Shown here: positions 56,157 to 64,000 of the stretch, in pieces
How the letters are laid out: every line of letters begins with the position of its first letter
Numbering within the stretch: position 1 is the stretch's first letter
Source of the DNA: Pseudomonas putida
Lineage (GTDB): Bacteria; Pseudomonadota; Gammaproteobacteria; Pseudomonadales; Pseudomonadaceae
Direction: 5' to 3'
Assembly: GCF_009883635.2 (NCBI RefSeq)
Contig: NZ_CP026115.2
Location: 5,208,001 to 5,272,000 of the forward strand
DNA: 64,000 nt
The notes under the pieces: model-generated
Databases searched by the model: none
The model's input: the letters and a program-made list of their open reading frames with translations, nothing else
Told to the model about the DNA's origin: nothing
Program-made: the position numbers and the translations under genes

Positions 56157-57044
56157 ATGAAAAAGATTCTGGGTATCCACCGCAGCCCTCACGCCCATTG
56201 GGTCGGCGATGGCTTTCCCGTGCGTAGCCTGTTCACCTACGACAACCTGGCCAGCAAGATCAGCCCGTTCCTGCTGCTGGACTATGCCGGCCCGTACGAC
56301 TTCACCTCGACCAGCGAGCGTCGCGGTGTCGGCCAGCACCCACACCGCGGGTTCGAAACCGTGACCATCGTCTATCAGGGCGAGCTGGAACACCGCGACT
56401 CCACGGGTGCCGGCGGCCTGATCGGCCCGGGTGACGTGCAGTGGATGACGGCCGCCAACGGTATCATCCATGAAGAGTTCCATTCCCCGGCGTTCGCCCG
56501 TACCGGCGGCACGCTGGAGATGGTGCAGCTGTGGGTCAACCTGCCGGGGCGCGACAAGCGAGCGGCTGCCGGGTACCAGACGCTGCTGTCGGCGGATATC
56601 CCCGTGGTGCAACTGGAAGGCGACGCCGGTAGCCTGCGGGTGATCGCCGGTGCCTATCAAGGGCATGCTGGCCCCGCGCGGACCTTTACCCCGATGGAGG
56701 TATGGGACCTGCGCCTGAAAGCGGGTGCCATCCTGCAATTGCCGATCGCCGACGGCCACAATGCTGCACTGGTGGTGCTGCGCGGTGGCGTGCGGGTCAA
56801 CGGCGATCGCGAAGCGGGTCCGGCCAGCCTGGTGCTGCTGGAGCGCGGCGGTGAGGATGTGGCAATCGAGGCGCTTGAAGGTACCAGCCTGCTGCTGCTC
56901 AGCGGTGAGCCGATCGATGAGCCTATTGTTGGTTATGGTCCGTTCGTGATGAACAGCCAGGCAGAGATTGCCGAGTCATTCGATGATTTCCACGCCGGGC
57001 GGTTTGGGCAAATGGCGGGCGAGGGCGCTGGCCTGGATCATTGA
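56157..57044 (+). CDS. Pirin family protein
   Basis: A 295-residue bicupin. The metal site residues His61, His63 (GQHPHRGFETV), His105 and Glu107 (NGIIHEEFH) are in place. The second cupin (about 175-290) lacks a comparable site, as usual. Pirins are Fe-dependent; some act as quercetinase and others as regulators, and the role here is unknown. ATG 56157 has AGGAG seven bases upstream and gives the family N-terminus; the in-frame ATG codons at 56130 and 56133 are less likely. A palindrome follows the gene. Confidence 0.9.
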   Translation: MKKILGIHRSPHAHWVGDGFPVRSLFTYDNLASKISPFLLLDYAGPYDFTSTSERRGVGQHPHRGFETVTIVYQGELEHRDSTGAGGLIGPGDVQWMTAANGIIHEEFHSPAFARTGGTLEMVQLWVNLPGRDKRAAAGYQTLLSADIPVVQLEGDAGSLRVIAGAYQGHAGPARTFTPMEVWDLRLKAGAILQLPIADGHNAALVVLRGGVRVNGDREAGPASLVLLERGGEDVAIEALEGTSLLLLSGEPIDEPIVGYGPFVMNSQAEIAESFDDFHAGRFGQMAGEGAGLDH

Positions 57045-57050
57045 TTGCCT

Positions 57051-57097
57051 GTACCGGCCTCTTCGCGGGCAAGCTTGCCCCGCGAAGAGACCGGTAC
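57051..57097. repeat. REP palindrome
   Basis: A single long palindrome of the same REP family (GTACCGGCCTCTTCGCGGG paired with CCGCGAAGAGACCGGTAC). It lies between the pirin and alkA genes, which are in the same orientation, so it may separate their transcripts. Confidence 0.8.
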
Positions 57098-57127
57098 AAA
57101 CCCTGCAAATCTTGGCATGATGCTGCG

Positions 57128-58039
57128 ATGCCTCTGTCCCGACTGCATGCCGTTCACCGCTCCCTCAATGCCTCCGGCCAGCACACTTTGTGGCTGCGCT
57201 ACCCCACGCCTTACCACTGGCCTTCGACCCAGGCCTTCCTGGCCGCGCGCTGCATCCCCGGCATCGAAACCTTCAGCGCTGGCACCTATCGCCGCAGTTT
57301 CCCCGTGTCAGGCAAACATGGTGTACTCGAAGCCCGGCCCGCCAGCGGCAATCGCTTGTTTATCCAGCTCAGCGGCGTGCCTGCCTCAGCTGTACCAGGC
57401 CTGATCGCACGCATTCGCCGCTTCTTCGACCTCGACGCCAACCCCGCGCGTATCGCTGCCGAGCTGCGCCGCGACCCTTTAATGGCCAGGTTGCTCGCCG
57501 CCCGCCCGGGCCTGCGCGTCCCCCAGGGCTGGGATGCCTGCGAGCAAGCCATGCGCACGGTGCTCGGCCAGCAGATCAGCGTGGCGGGTGCCATGACTCT
57601 GGCCGGGCGCCTGGTGGCGCGTCATGGCCAGCCGCTACGTCTGCCGGCCGAAGGCCTGACCCATGTCTTCCCTACGCCGAACGTGCTCGCCAACGCCGAC
57701 CTGGAAAACCTGGGCATGCCCCGCGCACGCGCTGCCACCCTGGGTACCTTGGCGCGGGCACTGCTGGCAGAACCAGAGCTGTTGCGAAAGGGCCAGGCCC
57801 TGGAGCCGCTGTTGGCCAACCTCTGCCGGCTGAAAGGTATCGGCCCCTGGAGCGCCCTCTATCTGGCGCTGCGCCAGGCGGGTGCCGCTGATGCGTTGCC
57901 GCTGGGCGATGTAGCGTTGGCCAAGGCCCTGCGCATGCTGGAAGGGCCCGACGCCCAACTGGCCGAACGCGCCCAGGCCTGGCGCCCTTGGCGCGCATAT
58001 GCCGCGCAGCATCTGTGGGCGTCCCTCGCAGACAAATAG
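57128..58039 (+). CDS. alkA: DNA-3-methyladenine glycosylase II (AlkA-type)
   Basis: A 303-residue HhH-GPD base-excision glycosylase. It has an AlkA N-terminal domain (about 1-105), a helix-hairpin-helix (LCRLKGIGPWSALYLAL, about 232-248) and the catalytic Asp261 (LPLGDVAL). It removes alkylated purines from DNA. The ATG at 57128 begins the family N-terminus. No Ada box or ada gene was seen upstream, so adaptive-response control is not evident. The gene stands alone. Confidence 0.9.
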   Translation: MPLSRLHAVHRSLNASGQHTLWLRYPTPYHWPSTQAFLAARCIPGIETFSAGTYRRSFPVSGKHGVLEARPASGNRLFIQLSGVPASAVPGLIARIRRFFDLDANPARIAAELRRDPLMARLLAARPGLRVPQGWDACEQAMRTVLGQQISVAGAMTLAGRLVARHGQPLRLPAEGLTHVFPTPNVLANADLENLGMPRARAATLGTLARALLAEPELLRKGQALEPLLANLCRLKGIGPWSALYLALRQAGAADALPLGDVALAKALRMLEGPDAQLAERAQAWRPWRAYAAQHLWASLADK

Positions 58040-58256
58040 ACCGGTCAGCGACCGCCTGTCGTGAAGTGCCAGCATTCGATCGAACAGGCGAGGCTGATCA
58101 TCGTTCTTCCACTAAGGTGCTAGATGATTCTTCCGCATGATCATTGCCCCGGCGCATGGACGCCCCGCTTGGGCATGCGCAATATCAATTGGCGCCCTGC
58201 CTGCCAAAGGCGTACTCACACACAACAGGCCATCCAAGTACAAAGAGGGTCGTACC

Positions 58257-58517
58257 ATGTCGTTGATAGGAGTTTCCATGCTGGAAATGCGGCAGATCAT
58301 CGAGCAGGCCTGCCTGCCCGACCGCTGCGAAGTCAGCTGCCCGGACGGCGCCACCCTGACCATCCGCCTGGGTCAAGGGCAAAGCCTGGAGGAGGGGGTG
58401 ACCCTCTCCGGGGTCTCACTGCAGAGCTTGAACAGTTGTCGCGACTTGGTGAATCTGGTCGGCCAACTGCATACCTTGCGAGACAGCCACCCGGCAGCGC
58501 TCAGGGCCATCGCCTGA
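58257..58517 (+). CDS. DUF1652 family small protein
   Basis: An 86-residue protein matching the Pseudomonas DUF1652 pattern: MLEMRQIIEQACLPDRCEV at the N-terminus, a central TLTIRL strand and SLQSLNSCRDLVNLVGQL at the C-terminus. The function is unknown. ATG 58257 has GAGGG upstream at good spacing. Upstream in-frame codons back to 58137 do not match the family. It converges with the Yip1 gene after 18 bases. Confidence 0.82.
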   Translation: MSLIGVSMLEMRQIIEQACLPDRCEVSCPDGATLTIRLGQGQSLEEGVTLSGVSLQSLNSCRDLVNLVGQLHTLRDSHPAALRAIA

Positions 58518-58535
58518 GCACCCGATGTGCACCGG

Positions 58536-59150
58536 TCAGCCGAGGCTGGCCGGGCGCACGTATTCCGGCATCAGGCCGTTGCTCCAGAACAGGATCATCG
58601 ACACCAGGATGGTCACCAGCAACAGCAACCCCACCCCCCACACGCAGCTGGCAAACAACATGGCCTGTTCCTTGCGCAGGCGCAGGAAGGTCTGCAAGCC
58701 GCCGTACAGCAACACCGTGGCGTACGCTGATGCGGCGACCAGCGCCAGCAGTGCCAACCAGCGGATCGGCACCAGGCCGAACACGCCGGCGAAGAACCAC
58801 GGCGTGGCGCAATAGGCCGCAAAGCCGATGCATTGATTGAGCGTCGGTTGTGCATCGAAGCCGCGCGACATCCAGCGAATCATCACTCCCATCAGCATCA
58901 CCCCGACCACCGTGGTGGCATACAGCAGCCCGGCCAGTTGCGCGGCGCTGGCCATGCTCAGGCGCACGCGGTCTTCCGCGGCCAGGCTCCAGCCAAAGGT
59001 GGTGGTGCCGACGAACAGGCACAGGGCAGGGATCAGGGCCAGCACCAACAGGCGCGGCAGGTATTGTTGCGGGTGGTCTTCCTCGGCGCGGCGGATGTCG
59101 ATCCAGGCGTCGGCGGGATGGGTAAAGAGCTTGAGCAACGGGCTGTTCAT
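58536..59150 (-). CDS. Yip1 family inner-membrane protein
   Basis: A 204-residue protein with five hydrophobic segments of the Yip1 type (the cytoplasmic N-terminus FTHPADAWIDIRRAEEDH is characteristic). It is an integral inner-membrane protein; bacterial members have no settled function. It lies convergent to the DUF1652 gene, 88 bases downstream of the small hypothetical gene. Confidence 0.8.
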   Translation of the reverse strand: MNSPLLKLFTHPADAWIDIRRAEEDHPQQYLPRLLVLALIPALCLFVGTTTFGWSLAAEDRVRLSMASAAQLAGLLYATTVVGVMLMGVMIRWMSRGFDAQPTLNQCIGFAAYCATPWFFAGVFGLVPIRWLALLALVAASAYATVLLYGGLQTFLRLRKEQAMLFASCVWGVGLLLLVTILVSMILFWSNGLMPEYVRPASLG

Positions 59151-59238
59151 GGTGTTCTCCAGAAGGCAGGGCCTTGTAGGTATGGAGATCCGCCGTTTGC
59201 GTCAGGTTCATCCGGGTGCGTCGCCGTTGATCGACTTG

Positions 59239-59526
59239 TTACTGCAGCTCCAGCAACAGGTTCAGGCCGCCATCTCCGCATTTGCCCTGGTCACGGACCA
59301 CCCCGCGGTAGCTGCGCCCATCCCAGACGAACGCCACGCTGTGGGCGCGCTCGACCTTGTCCGGCAGTGGCGGGCAGATATGCAGGCGCAGGGCGGGGCG
59401 GCCCTGGAGGTTGAGGGCGGCGAGCTGACATTGGCATTCCACGCTCAGGGCTACCGGGCCGAACAAGGTGTCGCGGACGTAGTCGAGCTGCAGGCTGGAG
59501 TTGGGCGCGCGGCCGGGCATCTTCAT
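59239..59526 (-). CDS. Hypothetical protein, 95 residues
   Basis: A short frame with start ATG 59526 (MKMPGRAPNSSLQLDYVRD) and end LLLELQ. It has four Cys, two of them in VECQCQL, and alternating hydrophobic strands (RPALRLHICPPLP, HSVAFVWDGRSYRG) that suggest a small beta-rich domain, possibly PilZ-like in size, though no PilZ motif is clear. I do not recognise the family. Codon use agrees with neighbouring genes. A ribosome site is not clear. Confidence 0.5.
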   Translation of the reverse strand: MKMPGRAPNSSLQLDYVRDTLFGPVALSVECQCQLAALNLQGRPALRLHICPPLPDKVERAHSVAFVWDGRSYRGVVRDQGKCGDGGLNLLLELQ

Positions 59527-59683
59527 GGCCGCTGGGTTCCTGGGCGTTGGCACAGGAGGAAAGGTTGGGTGGGCATAGGCGGCAGGCTCCTGGCAAAAGG
59601 ATGGCACGTATCATCTTTTGGAAGCTTACTGGAGGCAGATGTTCAACTTGTTTCAGGGGATTTGTGGGGTGTGCCGACGAAAG

Positions 59684-59702
59684 GGCCGCATGGCGGCCCT
59701 GT
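59684..59702 (-). terminator. Terminator-like hairpin of the effector module
   Basis: AGGGCCGC and GCGGCCCT pair around ATG, 15 bases after the stop of the partner gene, followed on the minus strand by TTT. It likely ends the effector/partner transcript. Confidence 0.65.
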
Positions 59703-59717
59703 ACAGTGCAGTTCGGT

Positions 59718-60610
59718 CTATTTGCGTTTGCGCCTGGTGGATTGAACCGGCGCCTCTTCAAACGCCTCGGGTGGTGCAGGTGCTGCCCGCACATTGAAGA
59801 GACGGCATATCACGTACCAACATATGGCTACGGAAAGGTTGTAGGGAAACAGCACGGCCCAGAACGGCAATTGCCAGTTCTTCTTGCCCTGCATTTCACC
59901 GGGTTCGCCGGTGCGCCAGGGGGCGTAGTGGTTCCAGGCTTCTGAGGGAGTGAGGCAGATGGCGTGCAACGGCCTGTGCCACCAGTTGGGTTCGCCTGGT
60001 GGAGGGAGTTTGTCGTGGCCGTGGTCCATGAAATGGCGGAGGTATTCCCAGACTTCGGCGACGTATTTTACGTCGGATTCGGTGGGCTCGTTGCTATCGA
60101 TCCAGAGGCAGTCTTCTTGGTGAAGACTGCCGTCCTCTCGGCGAGGGGCGAATGCCAGTGCGTAACTGGTGCTGAAGGATGAGCCGCTGAATTCGGTACG
60201 TTTTAATAAGCCTGCACCGATGGACTTCCAGTCAAAAATAATAAGCTTGGCAACACGTCGGTAGTAAATTTTTTTGTCAATCTATTAAGATATATCGTGG
60301 AGAGGTTTCGTATGAAGAAGATCCTATAGGCTAGAAATGGAGAAAAGGTGAGGGGTAGAAGTAGTAATGCGACAATAAATATGTCTCCACCTTCCAGTGA
60401 GTAGTCAATTTCTGCGTCGGTGAGAGTAAAGTAAGAGAAAATGGCTGTACCTAAAATCATCGCTGTGTAAAGTTTTCCCATGAACACGGAGTCTGAGACC
60501 CAAGGGTTTCTCAGGTGCATCACTGAAGATGTGGTTTCGATAAGTTGGCTAGAAATTCGTGGAGTGATTCCTGTTTTTTGGTTAGGGCCGAAAAGCCAAG
60601 CTACTGACAT
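59718..60610 (-). pseudogene. DUF6708-like partner (putative immunity) of VasX-like effector, frameshifted
   Basis: The frame from ATG 60610 (MSVAWLFGPNQKTGITPRIS) has two membrane segments (MILGTAIFSYFTL and FIVALLLLPLTFSPFLAY). It reaches IYLNRLTKK, then shifts at an A7 tract (60269-60275) and stops at 60203. One frame over, the sequence continues without a stop as YYRRVAKLIIFDWKSIGAG, through SFSTSYALAFAPRREDGSL, to GEPGEMQGKKNW and a last membrane segment, ending at 59718. One extra base would give a 297-residue protein. Such membrane proteins sit beside VasX/BTH_I2691 effectors and probably give immunity (inference). It starts 4 bases after the effector stop. Sequencing error or slippage at A7 cannot be excluded. 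Confidence 0.85.
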
Positions 60611-60614
60611 AGGA

Positions 60615-63596
60615 TTATCGCCCAAGATTGAATGTTGCAGTTGATGGAGTGTTGTATGGGCCCTGGTTTGCGTAGTAATTGATGGTGAGCCATAGGGTCG
60701 TTGAAGGCTTGGCTTGGACTTTGTAATGAATGACTAGTCCTGCTTCGGTAAGGTAGCAGCTAGGTGGGGTGCGAAGAATTGTGGTGGTGCCATCAATATC
60801 TTTGCTTTTCAATGTTCCTTGCCATTCACTTACCTCCAATGTGAAATCTCGCAAAAGTATCGTGAATTCCGCAGTGGGTGCCACCTCGATTACTTGGGTG
60901 TGGATAATAGTCGCCCAGTCAGGTGTTGGCCATTGGTTGTTGTCTCTCCAGGCAGTGGTAAGTTTTCCAAGACCTAGTTGCCGCGTGCATTTTTCGGTAA
61001 GCAATATTGGGGCATAAGATTCAGCATGCCATAACTCAATTTCTTCTTGCATATTGACAAAAGGTGGGAGCTTATTCTTGAGGTCTAATTTCAAGTTTTC
61101 ACGTATTTCGCCATCGTTCTCTTTTGTCCCGAATATACTTCTGCTTGCCCATAGCTCAATTGGAGAGTGGAGTCGTTCATGCGCTTTGGAATGGAGGTAA
61201 AACCCGGCAGCAATCACAGCAGCGCCCGCTAGTATTATTCCTGCAGCGGCCCAGCCTGCAAATGGAATAAACACTGTCGGTCCGGCAAGTGCAAGGCTTC
61301 CCTCCAGAACAAGAACGGATCCAGCAGCAGTTGCTATACCTCCAGTGAAAGTATATAAACCTGAGGCGAGACTGCCATTTTGCCATTGACGCAGGCCCCT
61401 CAAGGAATCTGAAGTTAGGCCGAGAAATATTGATGGATAACCTGATAGGCGGACGGATAGATTACTGCCTAGAAATTTGATTATACCGTTGCCAAATCCC
61501 ATGCCTGGCATTGTCGAACCCAACTTCAGCATGATTGCCTTCTGCGTAGCCCGCACGCTGACCAGCGTTGCGGATGCCGCGCCGATCACTCCAAAGATTG
61601 AGGAAGCGAAGCCGAAGGTATATTCCGGTGTGTCGCTTTTCTGCAAGTTGTTGTAAGCCGATTTAAGCGCGAAAATGTTGAACCACAGCATTCCGGCATT
61701 CAAACCCGTCCCGACACCGGAAGTGAGCAACCCTAGCAACGTTGGCTTTACCAGTGAAGTCGTGGTCATCTCCAGCGTCACTTTCCTACTACCCGAGATG
61801 CGCAACTGCTTCATTTCTTCAACTTGCGCCATCCCGCTTTTCAGGTATTTCTCCACTTCCTGGCTGAAGGGATTCTCGCGGATCAGCCTGTCAGTGATGT
61901 TGTACCGCGCCGCCAGCAGCCCCAGCGCTTTTTCGGCATTGGCCTCGCGCGCGGCAGCTTGCACTTGCTGGCGCAGGCTGTTGCTGGCATCCCAGCGCGT
62001 CTGTCCGCGCATGCGCTTCAGCACCACGGTGCTCACCGATTGGGCCGTGAGGTCAGTGATGCCGGCAAAGGCCGGGAAGCGGCCAACCAATCCTTCGATG
62101 ACATTGTCACTGCCACCGAGCAAGGTGCCGATTGCGTCGGCCTTGTCGCGAAACGGGTTGAAGGGCGCCAGCGCTTCGTACAGCGGACTGTCATGCTGGT
62201 CCAGCCAGCGCTCCAGGCGCTTGAAGCGCAGGTCTTGGTCTTCGGTGCCGGGCACGGGTTGGCCCATGGGGTGAATCAGCAGGGCCAGGGACATTTCCAG
62301 TCCGCGGGCGGAACTGAGTTCGTCCCGGTCATAGCAGGCCAGCGCAGCCGCCAGGCTATATGGATCATCCAGATGGCCGGCTTCGGCGGTGGCCAGCCAG
62401 GCGTCGTGATCGTTGCTGGCTTGCAAGGCCAGTTCACGCATCTGGCTGATGCGGTACTCCAGTTCGTCGCGTTCCTCCAGAAACTTGAGGTACTTGGCGG
62501 TATCGATACGCTGCCCCAGTCGATGGCCCTGCTCGGAATAGTCTGGGTGGGTGAGCACCCGGAAGCGTTCCTCGTAAGGCGGCTTCGGTCGGCTGTCCGG
62601 GCGTATCCTCAGGGCTGCCGTGCCCAGGGACGGGTTGTCGGGTGGGTACATGCTTTCCAGGGTCTTGTTCAGCAACGTGGCAATCAGATTGCGATGGTGG
62701 AAATCGCGGCTCTGCGGGCTGAGGCGTTCGGCATCCAGCTGGTAGCACATCGGTACATCAGCCTGCTCGGTACCCTGCGCGGGTCTGATATGGGGCAGTT
62801 GTTCGGAGGGCATCAGGTCGCGCATCTGATGCTGGTAGGCCGACACCGACAGGCTCAGATCCAGGGCCAGGCCTTCGGCGTCGCTGAGCACCACCACGGC
62901 GGGGATCTTCGGTTGGGTGTAAGGGTAGTGCCGTGCAACGGCGTGCAGGCTGCCGGCGAGCAATGCCGAAGTGCGTGGCTGGCTGCTCCAGCTCAGTGAC
63001 ATGCGTTGCGCGTCCGGCTTGAAGTCTTCGACCCAGGTTTGCAAAGCGCTGACCGGCAGCACATGGGCCTGGTTGGACGGCGCCTGGTTGCCGGCAATCA
63101 ACTCGGCCATGTTCAGCTGGCGCATGTGCCGTTTGCGCATGGCCAGCGAACCGGTGATGCGCGCGGTCACGGCATTGCTCCACAGGTGCGGGCTGTAGGC
63201 GATCCAGACTTCCTTGGCGCTGGTCTCGCAGGTGTCGGCCCAGACCCAGCCCATCGCCCGGCCGGACAAGTAGCGGTCGCGCCGTTGGTAGTGCTCCAGG
63301 CACCGGTGGCGCAACTCCTTGTACTGACCTTCACCGTCGTACTCGTGGATGACCAGCTTTTCGCCCTGGGTGCCTTTCATGAACACGTAGACATAACCCG
63401 GACGCAGGGCGCGCAGGGTGTAGGCGGACTGCTGCAGTGAAGGGAAGCCTTGCTCCAGGGCGAAGCCGGAGTCGCTGTAGCGGCAGGGCGGGGCAGCGCC
63501 GCTACGTGGCACGATGGCGTAGCGCACTGGCAGGATCGGTACCCGTGCACTGCAGGCAGGGGGCGATGCGGCGCGGCTCACGGTAGCGTCATTCAT
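60615..63596 (-). CDS. VasX/BTH_I2691-like type VI secretion effector
   Basis: A 993-residue protein. The N-terminus carries the VasX_N pattern ([12 protein letters not shown], then [16 protein letters not shown]) used by type VI effectors of the BTH_I2691 family. The middle is soluble and helical. From about residue 635 there are several hydrophobic stretches ([53 protein letters not shown]), suiting a colicin-like pore-forming toxin, and a soluble tail follows. GC drops from about 63% in the N-terminal part to below 45% in parts of the last 300 codons. The next gene is its membrane partner. No T6SS structural genes are in the window. The ATG has GAGG upstream. Confidence 0.88.
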   Translation of the reverse strand: MNDATVSRAASPPACSARVPILPVRYAIVPRSGAAPPCRYSDSGFALEQGFPSLQQSAYTLRALRPGYVYVFMKGTQGEKLVIHEYDGEGQYKELRHRCLEHYQRRDRYLSGRAMGWVWADTCETSAKEVWIAYSPHLWSNAVTARITGSLAMRKRHMRQLNMAELIAGNQAPSNQAHVLPVSALQTWVEDFKPDAQRMSLSWSSQPRTSALLAGSLHAVARHYPYTQPKIPAVVVLSDAEGLALDLSLSVSAYQHQMRDLMPSEQLPHIRPAQGTEQADVPMCYQLDAERLSPQSRDFHHRNLIATLLNKTLESMYPPDNPSLGTAALRIRPDSRPKPPYEERFRVLTHPDYSEQGHRLGQRIDTAKYLKFLEERDELEYRISQMRELALQASNDHDAWLATAEAGHLDDPYSLAAALACYDRDELSSARGLEMSLALLIHPMGQPVPGTEDQDLRFKRLERWLDQHDSPLYEALAPFNPFRDKADAIGTLLGGSDNVIEGLVGRFPAFAGITDLTAQSVSTVVLKRMRGQTRWDASNSLRQQVQAAAREANAEKALGLLAARYNITDRLIRENPFSQEVEKYLKSGMAQVEEMKQLRISGSRKVTLEMTTTSLVKPTLLGLLTSGVGTGLNAGMLWFNIFALKSAYNNLQKSDTPEYTFGFASSIFGVIGAASATLVSVRATQKAIMLKLGSTMPGMGFGNGIIKFLGSNLSVRLSGYPSIFLGLTSDSLRGLRQWQNGSLASGLYTFTGGIATAAGSVLVLEGSLALAGPTVFIPFAGWAAAGIILAGAAVIAAGFYLHSKAHERLHSPIELWASRSIFGTKENDGEIRENLKLDLKNKLPPFVNMQEEIELWHAESYAPILLTEKCTRQLGLGKLTTAWRDNNQWPTPDWATIIHTQVIEVAPTAEFTILLRDFTLEVSEWQGTLKSKDIDGTTTILRTPPSCYLTEAGLVIHYKVQAKPSTTLWLTINYYANQGPYNTPSTATFNLGR

Positions 63597-63909
63597 CGGG
63601 TGATTCCTCGGACTGGTAATCGACGATCAGCTGCAATTACGCTGAGGCCGAACACTAGCGAGGAAGCCATTCTTGGGGGAGCGTCACTCTTCCTATTAAA
63701 TTGTAGGAGTTGTCGACACGTAATCGCGCAGTCGTTCAATCCCCCGAAACGCCAATGCCTATCATCCCCCAATTCGGGGAATTCCCATGGGTAATCCTCC
63801 CCAATCGGTTCCGCTTCCATTTCTAACTAACTGAAATCAAACGCCATTCCCTTGTGGCACACACCTTGCTGACCTCTTCGCAGTGTTTCCTGTGTCCCGG
63901 AGGTGCAGC
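63597..63909. other. Divergent intergenic region with sigma-54 promoter
   Basis: About 310 bases between the effector start and the last gene. It contains a consensus -24/-12 promoter (63855-63870) for the rightward gene and short inverted segments around CCCCAATTCGGGG (63767-63779). No RNA gene or ORF with a ribosome site was seen. Confidence 0.5.
63855..63870 (+). promoter_or_regulatory. Sigma-54 (-24/-12) promoter
   Basis: TGGCACACACCTTGCT matches the RpoN consensus TGGCAC-R-N4-TTGCW at every defined position, with GG (63856-63857) and GC (63868-63869) correctly spaced. The ATG of the following gene is 40 bases downstream. An activator of the NtrC type is required; its site is not identified. 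Confidence 0.85.
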
Positions 63910-64000
63910 ATGTCGACCCCGTCCAAAGGCCCCGTCCTGACATCATTCGTCCTGGCCCTGTTTGGCTGGGAAGCGCCCGCCGAGGCCGCCGTGCAGTGCC
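63910..64000 (+). CDS. Start of an exported protein gene (3' end outside window)
   Basis: ATG 63910 with GGAGG six bases upstream opens a frame running off the window. The 30 residues seen have a polar start (MSTPSKG), a hydrophobic stretch (VLTSFVLALFGW) and a small-residue region (APAEAA) with a possible signal peptidase cut. The identity is not recognisable. It lies behind a perfect sigma-54 promoter, so expression depends on RpoN. Confidence 0.6.
   Translation, partial: MSTPSKGPVLTSFVLALFGWEAPAEAAVQC

Overview
This window looks like chromosome from the Pseudomonas putida group. The sequence is GC-rich (about 63% in hand-counted lines) and carries P. putida-type REP palindromes. It also has group-typical gene blocks: ureJFG, the lexA2-imuA-imuB-dnaE2 mutasome, hpd, mexEF-oprN and a DUF1652 gene. 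I assigned functions from protein motifs and gene order without any database search.

Layout. 1-1771: urease accessory genes (ureJ partial, ureF, ureG). 1776-3358: a DUF899 protein and a HAD phosphatase. 3454-9229: the SOS cassette lexA2-imuA-imuB-dnaE2, with a LexA2-type operator over the lexA2 start. 9342-14195: an aldo/keto reductase, a LysR regulator and a divergent acetoacetate CoA-transferase/AtoE operon. 14259-18026: a DapA-like lyase and class II aldolase, divergent from an XRE-cupin regulator; then an AraC regulator convergent with a LysE exporter. 18198-22327: a TerC/CBS transporter with a 29-codon coupled upstream ORF, an EamA/RarD permease and a CSS-EAL phosphodiesterase. 22629-30411: hpd, an orphan CSS sensor, a DJ-1 protein, two convergent hybrid histidine kinases and a TPR/HEAT protein. 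30579-36427: mexE-mexF-oprN. 36733-37905: an MFS permease.

37974-40801: a frameshifted TccC-like Rhs gene with an AT-rich, M35-type metalloprotease C-terminus. 40910-45878: the tricarballylate genes tcuR-tcuA-tcuB-tcuC. 45966-52814: a LacI regulator divergent from a TonB receptor, DszA/NtaA-type flavin monooxygenase, aldo/keto reductase and SsuA-like binding protein, probably an organosulfur or sulfosugar scavenging module. 52876-59526: mixed genes (GNAT, LysE, hydrolase, nucleotidyltransferase-like protein, pirin, AlkA, DUF1652, Yip1, a hypothetical). 59718-63596: a VasX/BTH_I2691-like type VI effector and its DUF6708-like membrane partner, which is broken by a frameshift in an A7 tract. 63910-64000: the start of an exported-protein gene behind a consensus sigma-54 promoter.

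The most notable material is accessory: the effector/partner pair, whose low-GC patch spans the toxin tip and the start of the partner; the Rhs toxin with no visible immunity gene; and the LacI/TonB/flavin-monooxygenase module with paired operators.
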